Shown here: positions 51,090 to 61,498 of the stretch, one piece after another | How the letters are laid out: the number at the start of each line of letters is the position of its first letter | Position numbering within the stretch: position 1 is the stretch's first letter | Assembly: GCA_004764695.1 (NCBI GenBank) | Contig: SMSO01000007.1 | Coordinates: 1,495,270 to 1,559,269, forward strand | Direction of reading: 5' to 3' | Source of the DNA: Schizochytrium sp. TIO01 | Taxonomy: Eukaryota; Sar; Bigyra; Thraustochytrida; Thraustochytriidae | Length of the DNA stretch: 64,000 nt | The notes under the pieces: generated by a model | Told to the model about the DNA's origin: nothing | What the model saw: only the letters and a program-made list of their open reading frames with translations | Databases searched by the model: none | Translations under genes and position numbers: made by a program

Positions 51090-51689
51090 TCATTCTTTGT
51101 ATTTTCTTTTGGTCCTTTATATAAATTTGCAAGGCAAAAATTTGTACTCTGGATTCTAGTTCTTTAAAAAAAAAATAGCTTACTTTCATTTAATCCATAG
51201 TAACCAGAAGGCTGGGCTTGCACCCCCCAATACGCTGATCAACTTTGCCCTGCTCGGAATACTGACATCGCGCTTAATAAAAGCCAAGTGTATTTCAGGT
51301 AAGAAATTGTATTACAGAGACTGTATACAGGACTATTATTGAAGTTACTACTACTAATACTAATTGTAGAGATGACACTAGCGAAGAACCATTCTGGTGC
51401 AATTCAGGGATTGTTGAGCGCTTCTGATAGATTTTGATAACAAGGAAAAGGCGAGGGATAGGTGCGCAAATATACAAACGAATCAAATTTCTGATGTTGG
51501 AAAAAAGTTGTCATCGAATTGACAAGAAATCTGATCATAGAAAGATTTCATCTCGGACAGAACACTGTGAGATGTCCAGAATACCAGTAGGGAAGGTAAT
51601 ATCCTCCCGATCGTCTTTAAAAGGACACTTTGCTTGAACACAAAGAGTTGATGGGGTATGATGAAGTCAGGTCTAGAGCTTTTCACAAC
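51090..51689. other. Convergent intergenic spacer
   Basis: About 600 bases between the ABC gene and URC1, AT-rich, with short overlapping frames. Probably two 3' UTRs. No gene seen. Confidence 0.5.
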
Positions 51690-53075
51690 TTAGAACTCTT
51701 CATTACCACGGCCTTTGATCTGGCGGAGCTCTTCTTCGGTGCTCTTCTTGTACACTTTGCCACCGTCATAGCCAGCAGCTACCTTGGCAGAGATTTCTAC
51801 CTGAGCGTCTTTAGGCACAAGCTCCTCAGGAATGGGAACACGCTCGACGATCTCGATACCCGTGGAGACAATAGCGTCGTACTTCATGTTACTCATGGAG
51901 ATAAATTTATCAATCTTGGTGATTCCGAGCCAGTGCAACGCATCCGGCATAAGTGCTTGGAAGCGGGAGTCCTCGACTCCAGCAACGTTTGCGGTACATC
52001 TAAAATACTCGCTCGCCTGATCACCACCCTTCTGGCGCTTGCGAGAGTTGTATACAAGGTACTTGGTAACCTCACCAAGTGCGCGTCCTTCCTTGCGAAA
52101 GTAGACGAGAATGCCAGCACCACCTTGCTGAGCAGTCTCAATGGCTACCTCCATTGCGTGCGCAAGGAAGGGGCGGCACGTGCAAATATCTGAGCCAAAG
52201 ACATCACTACCGTTGCACTCATCATGAACGCGAACCGCCAGCTTCTTATTCGGGTCACGAATAGCATCCATCTCACCGAAAATGTAGATGGTGAAGCCGC
52301 CGATGGGCGGCAGAAAGACGCTAAGATCCGTGCGGGTAACCAGTTCGGGATACATGCCATTGGTCTCCTTGAACAGCAAATGACGGAGTTCATTCTCACT
52401 CACGCCAAAGCGCTCAGCTACACCCGGCAAATACCAGACAGGCTCAACAGCGGCCTTAGTAACCTTTGCCTGGCCGTCGGCGGTGAGGACCTTGCCATCT
52501 GGCTTAAGGCGACCGAGGCGCAGAGCTTCCTTGACTTCTGGGAAGTCAACATGTGCCTTGGTGATAGCAATCGTCGGGCGCACATCCATGTTTTCTCCCT
52601 TGATGTAGTCCTTGTAAGCATCTTGTACAACGGCGCCAAACGGGTCGATTGTACAAATCTTCTTGGGATCAAACCATGACGGGTAAGGGCCAATATCTAC
52701 GGCCGGCTCAGTGTTGTCAAAGTTAGGGACGTAGTCCGGGTCCAGAGCTCCGGATGCAATAGCAAGTGCGCGGTAGATCGAGTATGAACCACCATGGGCA
52801 CCGATGGAATTTCTTCGGATCTTCTCCTTGCTCGTGCACACAATTGGCCCACGAGTCGCCGGGTCAGACGCGCCCCAATTGATCGGGATCGGGTCAACAC
52901 CTACGCCAGGGTGAGAGGTAAGTGACACATACGATGCAACCTTGCGCCGCTTGGACCCCGTCGATCCCGTTGTGCCTGTGGACACAATGGACGACGATCT
53001 TCCTCGGATCTTTTCATCTTCCCCCTTCACAACGCCATTACCGTTGGCATGTACTTTCTCGCCTTCAGCGGCCAT
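51690..53075 (-). CDS. URC1: URC1-type GTP cyclohydrolase II homologue
   Basis: 461 aa, single exon, ATG 53075. The C-terminal half is GTP cyclohydrolase II-like. The zinc site ECNGSDVFGSDICTC has Cys287, Cys298 and Cys300 with the RibA spacing (11 and 2), followed by GGAGILVYFRKEGRALGEVT in place of the RibA QEGRGIGL loop. The long N-terminal part (INWGASDPATRGPIVCTS, NSIGAHGGSYSIYRALAIAS) is characteristic of the URC1 branch, not RibA. Family knowledge: URC1 acts in the URC pathway of uracil catabolism in fungi and some bacteria. Whether the pathway exists here cannot be told from this window, because no other URC gene is present. The first 45 residues are Ser/Gly/Thr-rich with a basic GSKRRK motif. 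It is convergent with the ABC gene. Confidence 0.88.
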   Translation of the reverse strand: MAAEGEKVHANGNGVVKGEDEKIRGRSSSIVSTGTTGSTGSKRRKVASYVSLTSHPGVGVDPIPINWGASDPATRGPIVCTSKEKIRRNSIGAHGGSYSIYRALAIASGALDPDYVPNFDNTEPAVDIGPYPSWFDPKKICTIDPFGAVVQDAYKDYIKGENMDVRPTIAITKAHVDFPEVKEALRLGRLKPDGKVLTADGQAKVTKAAVEPVWYLPGVAERFGVSENELRHLLFKETNGMYPELVTRTDLSVFLPPIGGFTIYIFGEMDAIRDPNKKLAVRVHDECNGSDVFGSDICTCRPFLAHAMEVAIETAQQGGAGILVYFRKEGRALGEVTKYLVYNSRKRQKGGDQASEYFRCTANVAGVEDSRFQALMPDALHWLGITKIDKFISMSNMKYDAIVSTGIEIVERVPIPEELVPKDAQVEISAKVAAGYDGGKVYKKSTEEELRQIKGRGNEEF

Positions 53076-54220
53076 TTTCCCGCACTTGCTGTTCTACACA
53101 AATCTACTCGCTCCTCTCCAGCGCAGTCTCTCTTCCAGGCCTCCGAACACGCTCTACCTCGTGCACGCTCTCGCACCAAGTCCGCAACCACCGCAAACCA
53201 GCAACGCAGTCACGATCTCTCAACAGACAGATGGATACAGTTCTGTTGCGAGCAAGATACGAAATGTACTACCTGCTTCTATTACTTCACGAGCAACTCA
53301 GTCAAAGAAGCTTCTCCTGCTTTTCCACTACAGTGACTAAGCCACTCTTATGCTCTCTGTCTCTTCGTATGTTCCCTAAAACTCAAATTAAAAATTCAAA
53401 TTCAAGCACTCCAGCGGCCGAGCTCCGGTGCGGGCTTCTCGGCTCGTGCGGGCGGCGGCGGCTACCTTTGGGGCGCTGCCAGCGTCTTCCTGTCGGTATC
53501 CCGGGTGCTCGTGCGTGTGGTGCGTCCGTCTGGCGCTCTGATTATCTCGCTTCGCGTGAATGAATCGCGAGAACAGTTGAGGTTTTGCTGCTCTGGTTTT
53601 GGTCTTCTTTGCACGAAATGCGCTTTTTCTGTCTTTCCTTTCCTTTCTTCACCTTTTCTTCGCCTTTTCTTTCTTTGCAGCCCCTCACCACCCTCACTGA
53701 GCCCACCTCCCCTCATACACCCAAACCCATTCCCCTCTCAATACCCAACTCTCTGTTCCACAAATTTGCTTTCCCCTCTACCCTCCTCTACCACTTCTTC
53801 ACTGTCCTCCTGACGCTTCCTCTCAAACCATCCTGGGAAGGGTATTTACCCCATTTCAAATCTTCCCCCCCCTCTTCTTCCCTCACACCTCCTCTGGGCA
53901 TCTCCGAAGCTCTCGTTCCTTCTCTTCAATTACGCGCCTCCCAAGGACAGATTGTATAAGTCCCACTGTGGGCAGTCGTCTTTCGGATTTTTCCTATTAC
54001 TATCCAAAGTGGCGTGTAGTATATATATAACCTAAACTCTAGCACTTGCATTTGTGCTTGCTTTATTGTACGTAATAGGTAGCTCGGTAGTAGCTGCCTA
54101 AGCAATTGCTAGCGAGAGTGAAGAGACTGCCCCGGGGGGGGGGGTATCAGGGAAAAGGTTAGGAGGGCGTATAGAGTGGAGCCCGCTTCGGGTGCTGGGT
54201 CTTTCAATGAAAGCGCTTTC
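53076..54220. other. Upstream region of URC1, pyrimidine-rich
   Basis: About 1.1 kb containing the URC1 promoter. Long C/T-rich tracts (53620-53900) create open frames on + that have no protein-like pattern. A G-run of 10 is at 54135-54144. No gene supported. Confidence 0.5.
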
Positions 54221-54566
54221 TTTCTTTCTCTCTTTCTCTCTTTCTCTCTTTCTCTCTTTCTCTCTTTCTCTCTTTCTCTCTTTCTCTCTTTCTCTCTTTC
54301 TCTCTTTCTCTCTTTCTCTCTTTCTCTCTTTCTCTCTTTCTCTCTTTCTCTCTTTCTCTCTTTCTCTCTTTCTCTCTTTCTCTCTTTCTCTCTTTCTCTC
54401 TTTCTCTCTTTCTCTCTTTCTCTCTTTCTCTCTTTCTCTCTTTCTCTCTTTCTCTCTTTCTCTCTTTCTCTCTTTCTCTCTTTCTCTCTTTCTCTCTTTC
54501 TCTCTTTCTCTCTTTCTCTCTTTCTCTCTTTCTCTCTTTCTCTCTTTCTCTCTTTCTCTCTTTCTT
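54221..54566. repeat. Pyrimidine octamer microsatellite (TCTTTCTC)n
   Basis: About 345 bases of almost perfect repeats of an 8-base TCTTTCTC unit (about 42 copies). Because 8 is not a multiple of 3 and the unit has no stop in any frame, every frame is open, giving artefactual SLFLSF or REKERK proteins. One strand is pure purine, so it may adopt triplex or H-DNA structure. Confidence 0.97.
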
Positions 54567-55312
54567 TGGATCACAAACTTGGAAATCGAAGGGGATAGAA
54601 ACAACAATATTAAAAGTAATATTTGAGGATTTTAGTTTATTAGAAAGTATCATATGATAATGATGATAAGCATAAAATGATAAAATGACGATAAAATGAT
54701 AAAATGATAAAATTGTAAAACTGTAAAACTGTAATATCTTGTGCATTCGCAAACCAAAAATGGATGTAAAAGAAGTAGAATCGTGAAGGATCGTGAAGGA
54801 TCGTTCGTGTCGTTCGACGGACCTCTACGGCCTTGGCCAGGATGCTCCATGATCAAAGTTTCTCTCGGCTGGCAGGTTTTCAACTTATGAAGCAGCTGCC
54901 TTAGCCTGACTTTGACTACCTCTATTTGTGTGCATGATAGAGCGGGTTCCGCGGTCGTTCCTTGCGGGAGGGTGGGGAAGGGACGATAGTTATGGACAAT
55001 TATATCAAAATGGATCACTAGCATCTGCTGCCTTTTTGGTTTCCTTTCTTTCTTTTTTTAAAATAAAAATTAAAAAGTTTTTAAGTAAATGTATCTGGTA
55101 CATTGAAATGTACGTTTTCAATGCAGGAATTGTGGAGTCTTGAAGTTGAGATGGCAGTCTACACAAATCGATGCTTGCTATGGCAGAGATGTTGGGCTTA
55201 GACACTGGCCGATAGCATGAAGGGAGAAGTAAGAACGAAGAACTTGAGCTCGAGTGCGACGACCTGGAGGCTTTTTGGCCTGCTTGAGCGACTCAGAGAT
55301 GGTAGGGCCGTT
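54567..55312. other. Spacer with minor repeats
   Basis: About 750 bases. The stretch at 54650-54735 is built of GATAAAATGATAAAAT-like units. GATCGTGAAG is tandemly repeated at 54781-54802. No gene seen. Confidence 0.5.
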
Positions 55313-55690
55313 TTAAAAGAGGGTGGAGGGACATTTTGGGCTATACGTTACAATTGGGTAGACGAAGTATAGCTCGTGACTGGGGGTCCTTTCGATGCTT
55401 TGAACAAAACTGCCTATCCCTTGATGACACATATCGAGCTTGATTCGACGATCATCGTCAGGAAGAGAACAAAAAATGTCATCTAACTCTTCCTGATAAT
55501 TCCTCTTTTGGCACCAAAGAGGAATTCTACACTTCTGACGCCAAGGATAAGCATACTGACCATGGTTTGTAATCCGCAACTTATCAATGTAAGACAACCG
55601 AGCGAACAACCGCACGAGAGTCCTGCCTGAGCTTCTCGTGGCGCTCAGAAGAAGATCTGCATTGATAGATTCTAAACATGTTTTACATTT
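55313..55690 (-). CDS. Coding-like frame, possible terminal exon
   Basis: A minus-strand frame of more than 100 codons without an ATG: LLLSATRSSGRTLVRLFARL, YIDKLRITNHGQYAYPW, CQKRNYQEELDDIFCSLPDD, stop at 55313. Its composition is protein-like, and it may be the last exon of a spliced gene or a relic. AT-rich sequence upstream with GTGAG and GTAAGT words is intron-like. The product is not recognised. Confidence 0.3.
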   Translation of the reverse strand, partial: KCKTCLESINADLLLSATRSSGRTLVRLFARLSYIDKLRITNHGQYAYPWRQKCRIPLWCQKRNYQEELDDIFCSLPDDDRRIKLDMCHQGIGSFVQSIERTPSHELYFVYPIVTYSPKCPSTLF

Positions 55691-56478
55691 TAAAACTTAC
55701 CCAAGCTCACCTTATTCTTCATTTGTGAGTAACTAGCTTACATCAATGACACCATTTTGTCTAAAAACTACAATTGCATAAAATGTACTACTTAATCACA
55801 CATTCCTTTGACTGCTATAGTATAGCATAACTTGCTAATCAATTTAATATTTATAAGTTGTAAATAGTAAAAACAGCACGGTAAGAAGGATGTTTCTCAC
55901 CTTTTTTTCCTGTTCCATATTTCATATTTCCTGCTCACTTATAATGATATATTCTAAACAAACTTTGGATTCAAAAATTCACCAAAACTCACCTAGTTCT
56001 CTACAAGTTAGTGGTGAGCTTATACGAAGGACACCCTATCGTTAAAAAATATAAAAGTAAAGTTTTTACTATACATTTAAAGTGTCGCTTTTCAAGATAG
56101 TAAAAACAGCACAGAATGAGAGATGTTTCTCATTTTTCAATGTTCCATCTTTTCACTTCACTCATATTTGGATTCTCTAAATAGACCTTACATTCCAAAT
56201 TTCATATACTATCCTAACTCTTCGCATTTACCCTGCAAATTATTGCAACTTCACCCAGTCGTGAAATTCTCGAGCTCCTCCCTAAAATTCACATTACATG
56301 GCAGTGGCCTTTATTGTCACAGATACACAGATATAGCACCCGCCAAAAATGAGAAATTCCATGTGTTTCATGTGAGAGGAACGCAAGGTTGGGACTTTCT
56401 AAGACATTTTAAACAGGGACAAACCGGAAGAGTCCAATTGATCACTACACATCAAAAACATTCACTTTGTAGTAGTAG
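55691..56478. repeat. AT-rich spacer with degenerate duplicated segments
   Basis: Two related segments starting GTAAAAACAGCAC occur at 55866 and 56098 (about 232 bases apart), each followed by GATGTTTCTCA and a CTGTTCCAT or TGTTCCAT word. Another pair of similar stretches lies near 55675-55740 and 55955-56020. The repeats are too diverged to define exact units. No gene seen. Confidence 0.4.
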
Positions 56479-56789
56479 AGCGCATCAGACGAATCTGCTT
56501 CAGACTCGAGCAGCTCCGAAAGCAGCTTCGAAAGCAGCAGCGGCTCGGGAGGTATATCCGGAGGAGCAATCACCGGAATTATCATCTTCCTGGGTACCGT
56601 CTTCATCATACTTGCCATAGGCTCCGTGTACTACTAAAGAAAGCGTCGGTCGATGTATGATGGTGATGATTTTCCAATGCTACTGGTGACGATTCTGATA
56701 GATGGGAAAATAATGAACACAGAGAAGACAAAGACAACTATCCGCTGCGCACTGATGACGAGAGAAACTTGTACTACGACAGACAGTAA
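56479..56789 (+). pseudogene. Relic of a single-pass membrane protein tail
   Basis: After three TAG codons the frame reads a Ser-rich stalk (SASDESASDSSSSESSFESS...), then a classic membrane helix (AITGIIIFLGTVFIILAIGS), then TAA (56635-56637), then in the same frame a basic stop-transfer and tail start (RKRRSMYDGDDFPML). A one-base shift near 56680 then opens an acidic tail (DDSDRWENNEHREDKDNYPL ...) ending at 56787. Stalk, helix, basic anchor and tail are in the right order for a type I surface protein, but a stop and a shift break it. Upstream ectodomain not found. Confidence 0.5.
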
Positions 56790-56929
56790 AGAACTGGCTC
56801 AATAACAAGGAAATTCTTGCAACTCAATCGAAATATTATACTGACAAGTTTGGAGTCATTCTTACTTGCTGGCAGAATATTTGGCCGAATGTAGAGGTCT
56901 GATGCTGAGGAACTAGTTACCTGGTTGAT

Positions 56930-59900
56930 TTAGTGGTCTCGGTCTTCACGGTGTTGATGCTGCTGGTGATGCCGGGATCTATTGTCAGGGTGTTGAGAAT
57001 GTCTGTGAGTCTGAGACGAAGAAATATGCACAGATCGCTCACCGCCTTCCGGGGACCGTATACGTCGTTGCTGGGCAGATAGATCTTGTTGCACTTGGCG
57101 ATTTTGGCGATGGACAGCATCTTCACGGGAGTGGTGATGGCGAACTTGCCTTTCTAGCTCTTCAGATGTGAGATACTGGTCTCTGTATCCCCTATTGCCC
57201 TCCCTGTGATGCCTACTAATCTCTGTTTCCTGTTGTTGGTGTTGTTGATGTTGTTGATGTTGTTGATGTTGCCTTTGAGCAGAAGAAGGAGGTGGTCGAT
57301 GTTGTTGTCGATACTCTTGATCCCGAGAATGAGCTTCCCTGGAGCCTTGGCCATGTCGATTCGCCTGCTGGTGCCTGGAATCCAAGTAGCCCTCTTGTTG
57401 CTGGTGTTGAGAAGAGTTTGGATCGTGACCTCGGTCTCGAGCGTGAGAAACATGTTTCTCATTAATTCCGGGCTCTTGATGTAGTTGCTCAACTTCTTGG
57501 CGGTGATGGTGCTGCTGGTGCTTCTGATCGTGATGGCGGACGTGACGATCAGTTCCCTTAGATTCGTCTTGTTGATGATTACTTCTGGTTTCCATTCTTC
57601 CTCTTTGGTGTCGGTTTTCTTGCCCTCTCAGCACTTGCTCTTGCAAGTTTCCTTCCTCCTGAATGTGATCGACGTGAGATGATAATTGCTCCAACTGATG
57701 CTCGTGCGTCTCGTTTTTGGGCTCGCGCTCACGATGCTGTGCTGAACGTCTAACATGCTGTTCTCCTTGTTGATGTTGCTGGGGCTGGGGCTGCTGCCGC
57801 TGTGGAGAACTCGTGTCCACATTTGGTTGTTCAGTATTTTGTTGGGACCGTTGGGCCTCGTGATGAGGAGGGTGTGTGTGTTCTCTAACGTGTTGCGGTT
57901 GCACTTGGGGCTCTTTATGAAGTGCATGCTGAGAATCTTGTCCTCTGTCGATCTCCCTTGAGCCTTCGTTTTCATTCTTTTGCTCAAGTTCGAGGGGAGT
58001 TACAAGATTGTGGGCTCGGTGCATACTCTGCGACTCTTCTTCTCGGCTTTGCTGTTGAGATGATCCATAGCCCTGCTTCTTCTCATCTTGAACCACACCA
58101 AGTCGATTAGTAGTGGAAGAGCTCCTGCGAGAGATGTCAGAAGTTGTGCTTTTTCGTGGCTTGTCGGCGCCCTGCACATGAATAGCATTGACATCATCAA
58201 GAGCTTCCTTGTTTCTGCGGCCTTGGTTCTGCTTTCTTGACTTATCCTTGCGTTCCGTTGAGGAGGAAAGTTGAGAGGCAGATTGATCTATGACTGTTAA
58301 TTCGATTTTTGGAATTTCTTCAGTTGCTTTTGTTGTGACTACCTCTTCGAGCTTTTCAAAATGTCTCGTGTCGGCTTTAACTGGAGTTTTCTCTAGATCT
58401 CCAAGCTCAGCAGGTTCTTGACAACCATCTTCTCTGTACACAGTACCTTCATTGGTGCTTGGACCTGAATTTAAAAGCGCTTGATCGTTGGCTGGAATTT
58501 TGAGTCTCCGTGATTCGATCTTTGCGTTTTCTGTGGATACTTGTGTTTCCGTTGCATCATTGCTATGGGCATGACCATGTAAGTTAGGCTGTTTGGTCTT
58601 AATTGGAGTACGGGTTGGCCTCTCTTCAGAACGCATGACTCTCGTCGATGTTTCAGAAGGGCCCGGCTCCTGTACCTTCTGGAGAGGTCCAGTTCTGGCA
58701 CCAGTCGAGGAGCTTTGTTTGACGTGGTCACTAGCAGATTCTGGATCTACAGAGTCTTGAGGTTCACTCCTTTCTTGGGTGCGAGGTTTTAGATCTGTGC
58801 CCTCTTTTCTTTGTTGAGAGTTTGGCCCAGTTAACCGGGTTACTGCTTTTCTAGACTTGCTTATCTTCTCAGGTTGTGGATTCCCTTCAGATCCTGCATT
58901 TTCTTCCTCTATTTTTAGAGTAAGTTCTGCTTGCTTTGTAATATTTGAACCTTTTGCTGCCGCTCGCGAATTGATCTGTTTTTTTGCACTGCGCTGTTTT
59001 GCGTCTGCAGTAAGTACTTTATCACCCTCGAACTCTGGTAATAAAATCTCTGTGTTTGCTTGCATTCCTTTAGAAGCATCACCATGCGGTTCTGGTGGTT
59101 CTATACCATCATATGTAACGCTCGAGTCATCCCAAACCATGTTAATAACTGTCAAAGAGTCCGATTTCTCAAGTGGGTCAGGAGCATCCATGTGTTCGTA
59201 GAACACCATTTCACCCAGATCCAAATTCACTACCGACAATTGTTGTTTAAATATGTGATCTTCAGATTGTTTTTCAGAATCCATAGACCTGTTAGCCCTT
59301 TGAGTGTCCCGCATGCTCACCTTTCCTGCAGGGCTCTTCTTATTTACTGGGGACACCGGGCGGTCAAGGGGTGACTCGTGAAGCCTTTTCAACACTGCAC
59401 GCTGCTTGTTCTTTGTCTTGCACTTGGGTTTGACATCTAGGCTACCTGAGTCTGCTTTTTCATTTTCAGCACGACGCTTTGCCCTTAGTTTTCTTTTCTC
59501 AACGCGCTTAGCTAGAGCTTGATCATGAACACGGATCTGCTCTTCCATTCGTTTTATAGCTGCAGCAAGAGCCTCATCTAAGGAAGATATTTCTCTAGTT
59601 GACGGGCGCCGCATGCTTGGATCCAAATCATTAACGTCAAGTATCGGCTTCCCAGCTCCCTCTTGGGATACTATTGCAGGGGGCGTTAAAGTATTCCATT
59701 GTTGTTGTGCTGTCTGTTTTGGAGAAGATGCACTTGCCTCCATACCAGGGGCGCATTTTTCATTTTGAACGATACGATGTCTTCGACCATATAGCTTTAG
59801 AGCCCTCGCCAACTCTGTGTACTCTAGTACACCAGAACTGTCGTGGTCAATACGTTTGATCACCCCAATCGCATCGTCCAAAGTTATATCTGTAACACCC

Positions 59901-61498
59901 AAACCTTCAAGAATTCTTAGAAGCTCTTGAGCATCGATAGTGCCATCCCCAGATGCATCAATTTCCGTAAAAATATGGACAAAACGCTTTTTGTCTTTTT
60001 CCATTGCTGTATATAATGCTGAAATAGCTTGCTCGACGTTCTTTAGATGCTTGACAAGATCAGCAACATGTGCAGGTTGCATACCGTCACGTATTGCAAA
60101 CTTCCAGGTTGTAAAACCTTGGAAAATCTCAGGGTAGCGTAGTCGACCCAAAACCTTCTTAGAGAGCTTCGATTTAAGATTTCGATAGTACTCTTTTTGC
60201 TGGAATCGACGCTTTCGATCTTGATTGCGACGATATCTCTGTAGGAAATCGCAAAGCTTTTGTGGCACGTCGCGTACAGCTCGATCCAGTTCAAAATATG
60301 AGATAGCTCCACTAGCATCGTGGTCTAGCAAAACGAACACCTCGTGAGCATCTTTGATTGTAATATCGGGGGTGACGCTCCCCAGAAGCGTGCATAGCTC
60401 ATGCTCGGTTAGTTTGGCATCAGCACAGGTGTCAAGCGCATCGAATTTCCCCTTTAAATTGCATTTGTCTTGGGCTAATGTCAAACGAACAAAACCCAAC
60501 GCTCGCTGTGCAGGAGATATCTCATTATATTTAACGTTAAGCTCAGACTCCTCCAGACTCAGTGTACCTATGTCCTTGGTCTTTTTTACATTCAATTTAT
60601 TTTCATTAATTCGGCTTATATGGAGCTTTTCTTGCAGGTTATTTGTTTCTCTTTCACTGTTTGCTCCACCATGAGACATATCGGTATTATTTGTCGAGTC
60701 TTTCCCACTACTGTCGTCCTCTGCATCATCCTCTGGTCTACTCGTACGCGTATGTTGTCCATCTACCTCGTGAACTAGAGAAGAAACGTTCTCACGCAGA
60801 AGCAAGGCAAGCTGCCTTCTTGACTTGAGCCAACGAACCTCTAGTTTCTGACGTAATATACTTTGTGTTGTAACACAGCTGGTGACTTTTTTTTGTTGCT
60901 TGGCTTTGGCAAGTTGTTGATCGATATCGTGTAGATCCTTGCGGGCTTTCCATTCTTTGAAGCGTGCCGCGCTGACCAATTTACGATGCAGTGTACGCTG
61001 ATCGCGGGAATGGAAAAATGCATGAGTGGCTTGACGACTTTGCCTAGCAGAACGCGACTTTTCTTTTTGCCAGCGCAAGTACTCGTCATGGGCAAATTCT
61101 CGTCGGTAGGCCAGTTTTTGAGCCTCCTTTAACACATCTTTAGTAGTTGGCTCTTTTGGTGGATACCATCGCTCAGGCCATTTCTGGAGGCGGGGGTCTT
61201 TAGTGTCGCTCAAGGGCTTAATCATAGCTACAACATCTTGTGATTTAGGCGACAATGGGTCAATAGGCGCTCTCAAACAGGTCATCTCATCTGAAGAGCG
61301 AATGATTGGCTTGATATCTTTCTCGGGGTCTTTTGGTCTCTTTGCAAGCTCCTCACGCCAAGCCCGCATTCCTCGATCGGACTTCAGGCATGGCTCGAGC
61401 AAATATTTTGCGTGACGGGTTTCCTGAGTAGCAACCACATCAGTTCGGGCACCTGCTGCGAGCTTCTGCTCCACATGTAATAAATTCATGGACGGCAT
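56930..61498 (-). CDS. EF-hand protein with long Gln/His-rich C-terminal tail
   Basis: 1522 aa, single exon, ATG 61498. A basic helical N-terminal region (QKLAYRREFAHDEYLRWQKE, about residue 130) precedes two EF-hand pairs. Loop 1 (about 356) DTCADAKLTEHE is degenerate. Loops 2 (about 392, DHDASGAISYFE), 3 (about 519, DASGDGTIDAQE) and 4 (about 554, DHDSSGVLEYTE) have the canonical Asp/Asn/Ser-Gly-Glu ligands and should bind Ca2+. The remaining 900 residues are charged and low-complexity, becoming Gln/His/Arg-rich (HQQHQQHQQHQQQ) in the last 350, encoded by CAA/CAG microsatellites. The N-terminal region recalls large axonemal or cytoskeletal EF-hand proteins, but no diagnostic domain was found. 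The start is uncertain because a same-strand, same-frame coding-like stretch lies just upstream (61508-61699). Confidence 0.87.
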   Translation of the reverse strand: MPSMNLLHVEQKLAAGARTDVVATQETRHAKYLLEPCLKSDRGMRAWREELAKRPKDPEKDIKPIIRSSDEMTCLRAPIDPLSPKSQDVVAMIKPLSDTKDPRLQKWPERWYPPKEPTTKDVLKEAQKLAYRREFAHDEYLRWQKEKSRSARQSRQATHAFFHSRDQRTLHRKLVSAARFKEWKARKDLHDIDQQLAKAKQQKKVTSCVTTQSILRQKLEVRWLKSRRQLALLLRENVSSLVHEVDGQHTRTSRPEDDAEDDSSGKDSTNNTDMSHGGANSERETNNLQEKLHISRINENKLNVKKTKDIGTLSLEESELNVKYNEISPAQRALGFVRLTLAQDKCNLKGKFDALDTCADAKLTEHELCTLLGSVTPDITIKDAHEVFVLLDHDASGAISYFELDRAVRDVPQKLCDFLQRYRRNQDRKRRFQQKEYYRNLKSKLSKKVLGRLRYPEIFQGFTTWKFAIRDGMQPAHVADLVKHLKNVEQAISALYTAMEKDKKRFVHIFTEIDASGDGTIDAQELLRILEGLGVTDITLDDAIGVIKRIDHDSSGVLEYTELARALKLYGRRHRIVQNEKCAPGMEASASSPKQTAQQQWNTLTPPAIVSQEGAGKPILDVNDLDPSMRRPSTREISSLDEALAAAIKRMEEQIRVHDQALAKRVEKRKLRAKRRAENEKADSGSLDVKPKCKTKNKQRAVLKRLHESPLDRPVSPVNKKSPAGKVSMRDTQRANRSMDSEKQSEDHIFKQQLSVVNLDLGEMVFYEHMDAPDPLEKSDSLTVINMVWDDSSVTYDGIEPPEPHGDASKGMQANTEILLPEFEGDKVLTADAKQRSAKKQINSRAAAKGSNITKQAELTLKIEEENAGSEGNPQPEKISKSRKAVTRLTGPNSQQRKEGTDLKPRTQERSEPQDSVDPESASDHVKQSSSTGARTGPLQKVQEPGPSETSTRVMRSEERPTRTPIKTKQPNLHGHAHSNDATETQVSTENAKIESRRLKIPANDQALLNSGPSTNEGTVYREDGCQEPAELGDLEKTPVKADTRHFEKLEEVVTTKATEEIPKIELTVIDQSASQLSSSTERKDKSRKQNQGRRNKEALDDVNAIHVQGADKPRKSTTSDISRRSSSTTNRLGVVQDEKKQGYGSSQQQSREEESQSMHRAHNLVTPLELEQKNENEGSREIDRGQDSQHALHKEPQVQPQHVREHTHPPHHEAQRSQQNTEQPNVDTSSPQRQQPQPQQHQQGEQHVRRSAQHREREPKNETHEHQLEQLSSHVDHIQEEGNLQEQVLRGQENRHQRGRMETRSNHQQDESKGTDRHVRHHDQKHQQHHHRQEVEQLHQEPGINEKHVSHARDRGHDPNSSQHQQQEGYLDSRHQQANRHGQGSREAHSRDQEYRQQHRPPPSSAQRQHQQHQQHQQHQQQETEISRHHREGNRGYRDQYLTSEELERQVRHHHSREDAVHRQNRQVQQDLSAQQRRIRSPEGGERSVHISSSQTHRHSQHPDNRSRHHQQHQHREDRDH

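Noticed and set aside
52922-53563. Plus-strand frames overlapping the URC1 start and upstream pyrimidine tracts
   Set aside because: Antisense to URC1 and derived from C/T-rich sequence; no domain pattern.
54221-54566. CRISPR-like array
   Set aside because: The repeats are 8 bp, directly adjacent and without spacers, in eukaryotic DNA.
54098-54752. Long frames on both strands with REKERK or SLFLSF repeats
   Set aside because: They are produced by the octamer microsatellite, which has no stop codon in any frame.
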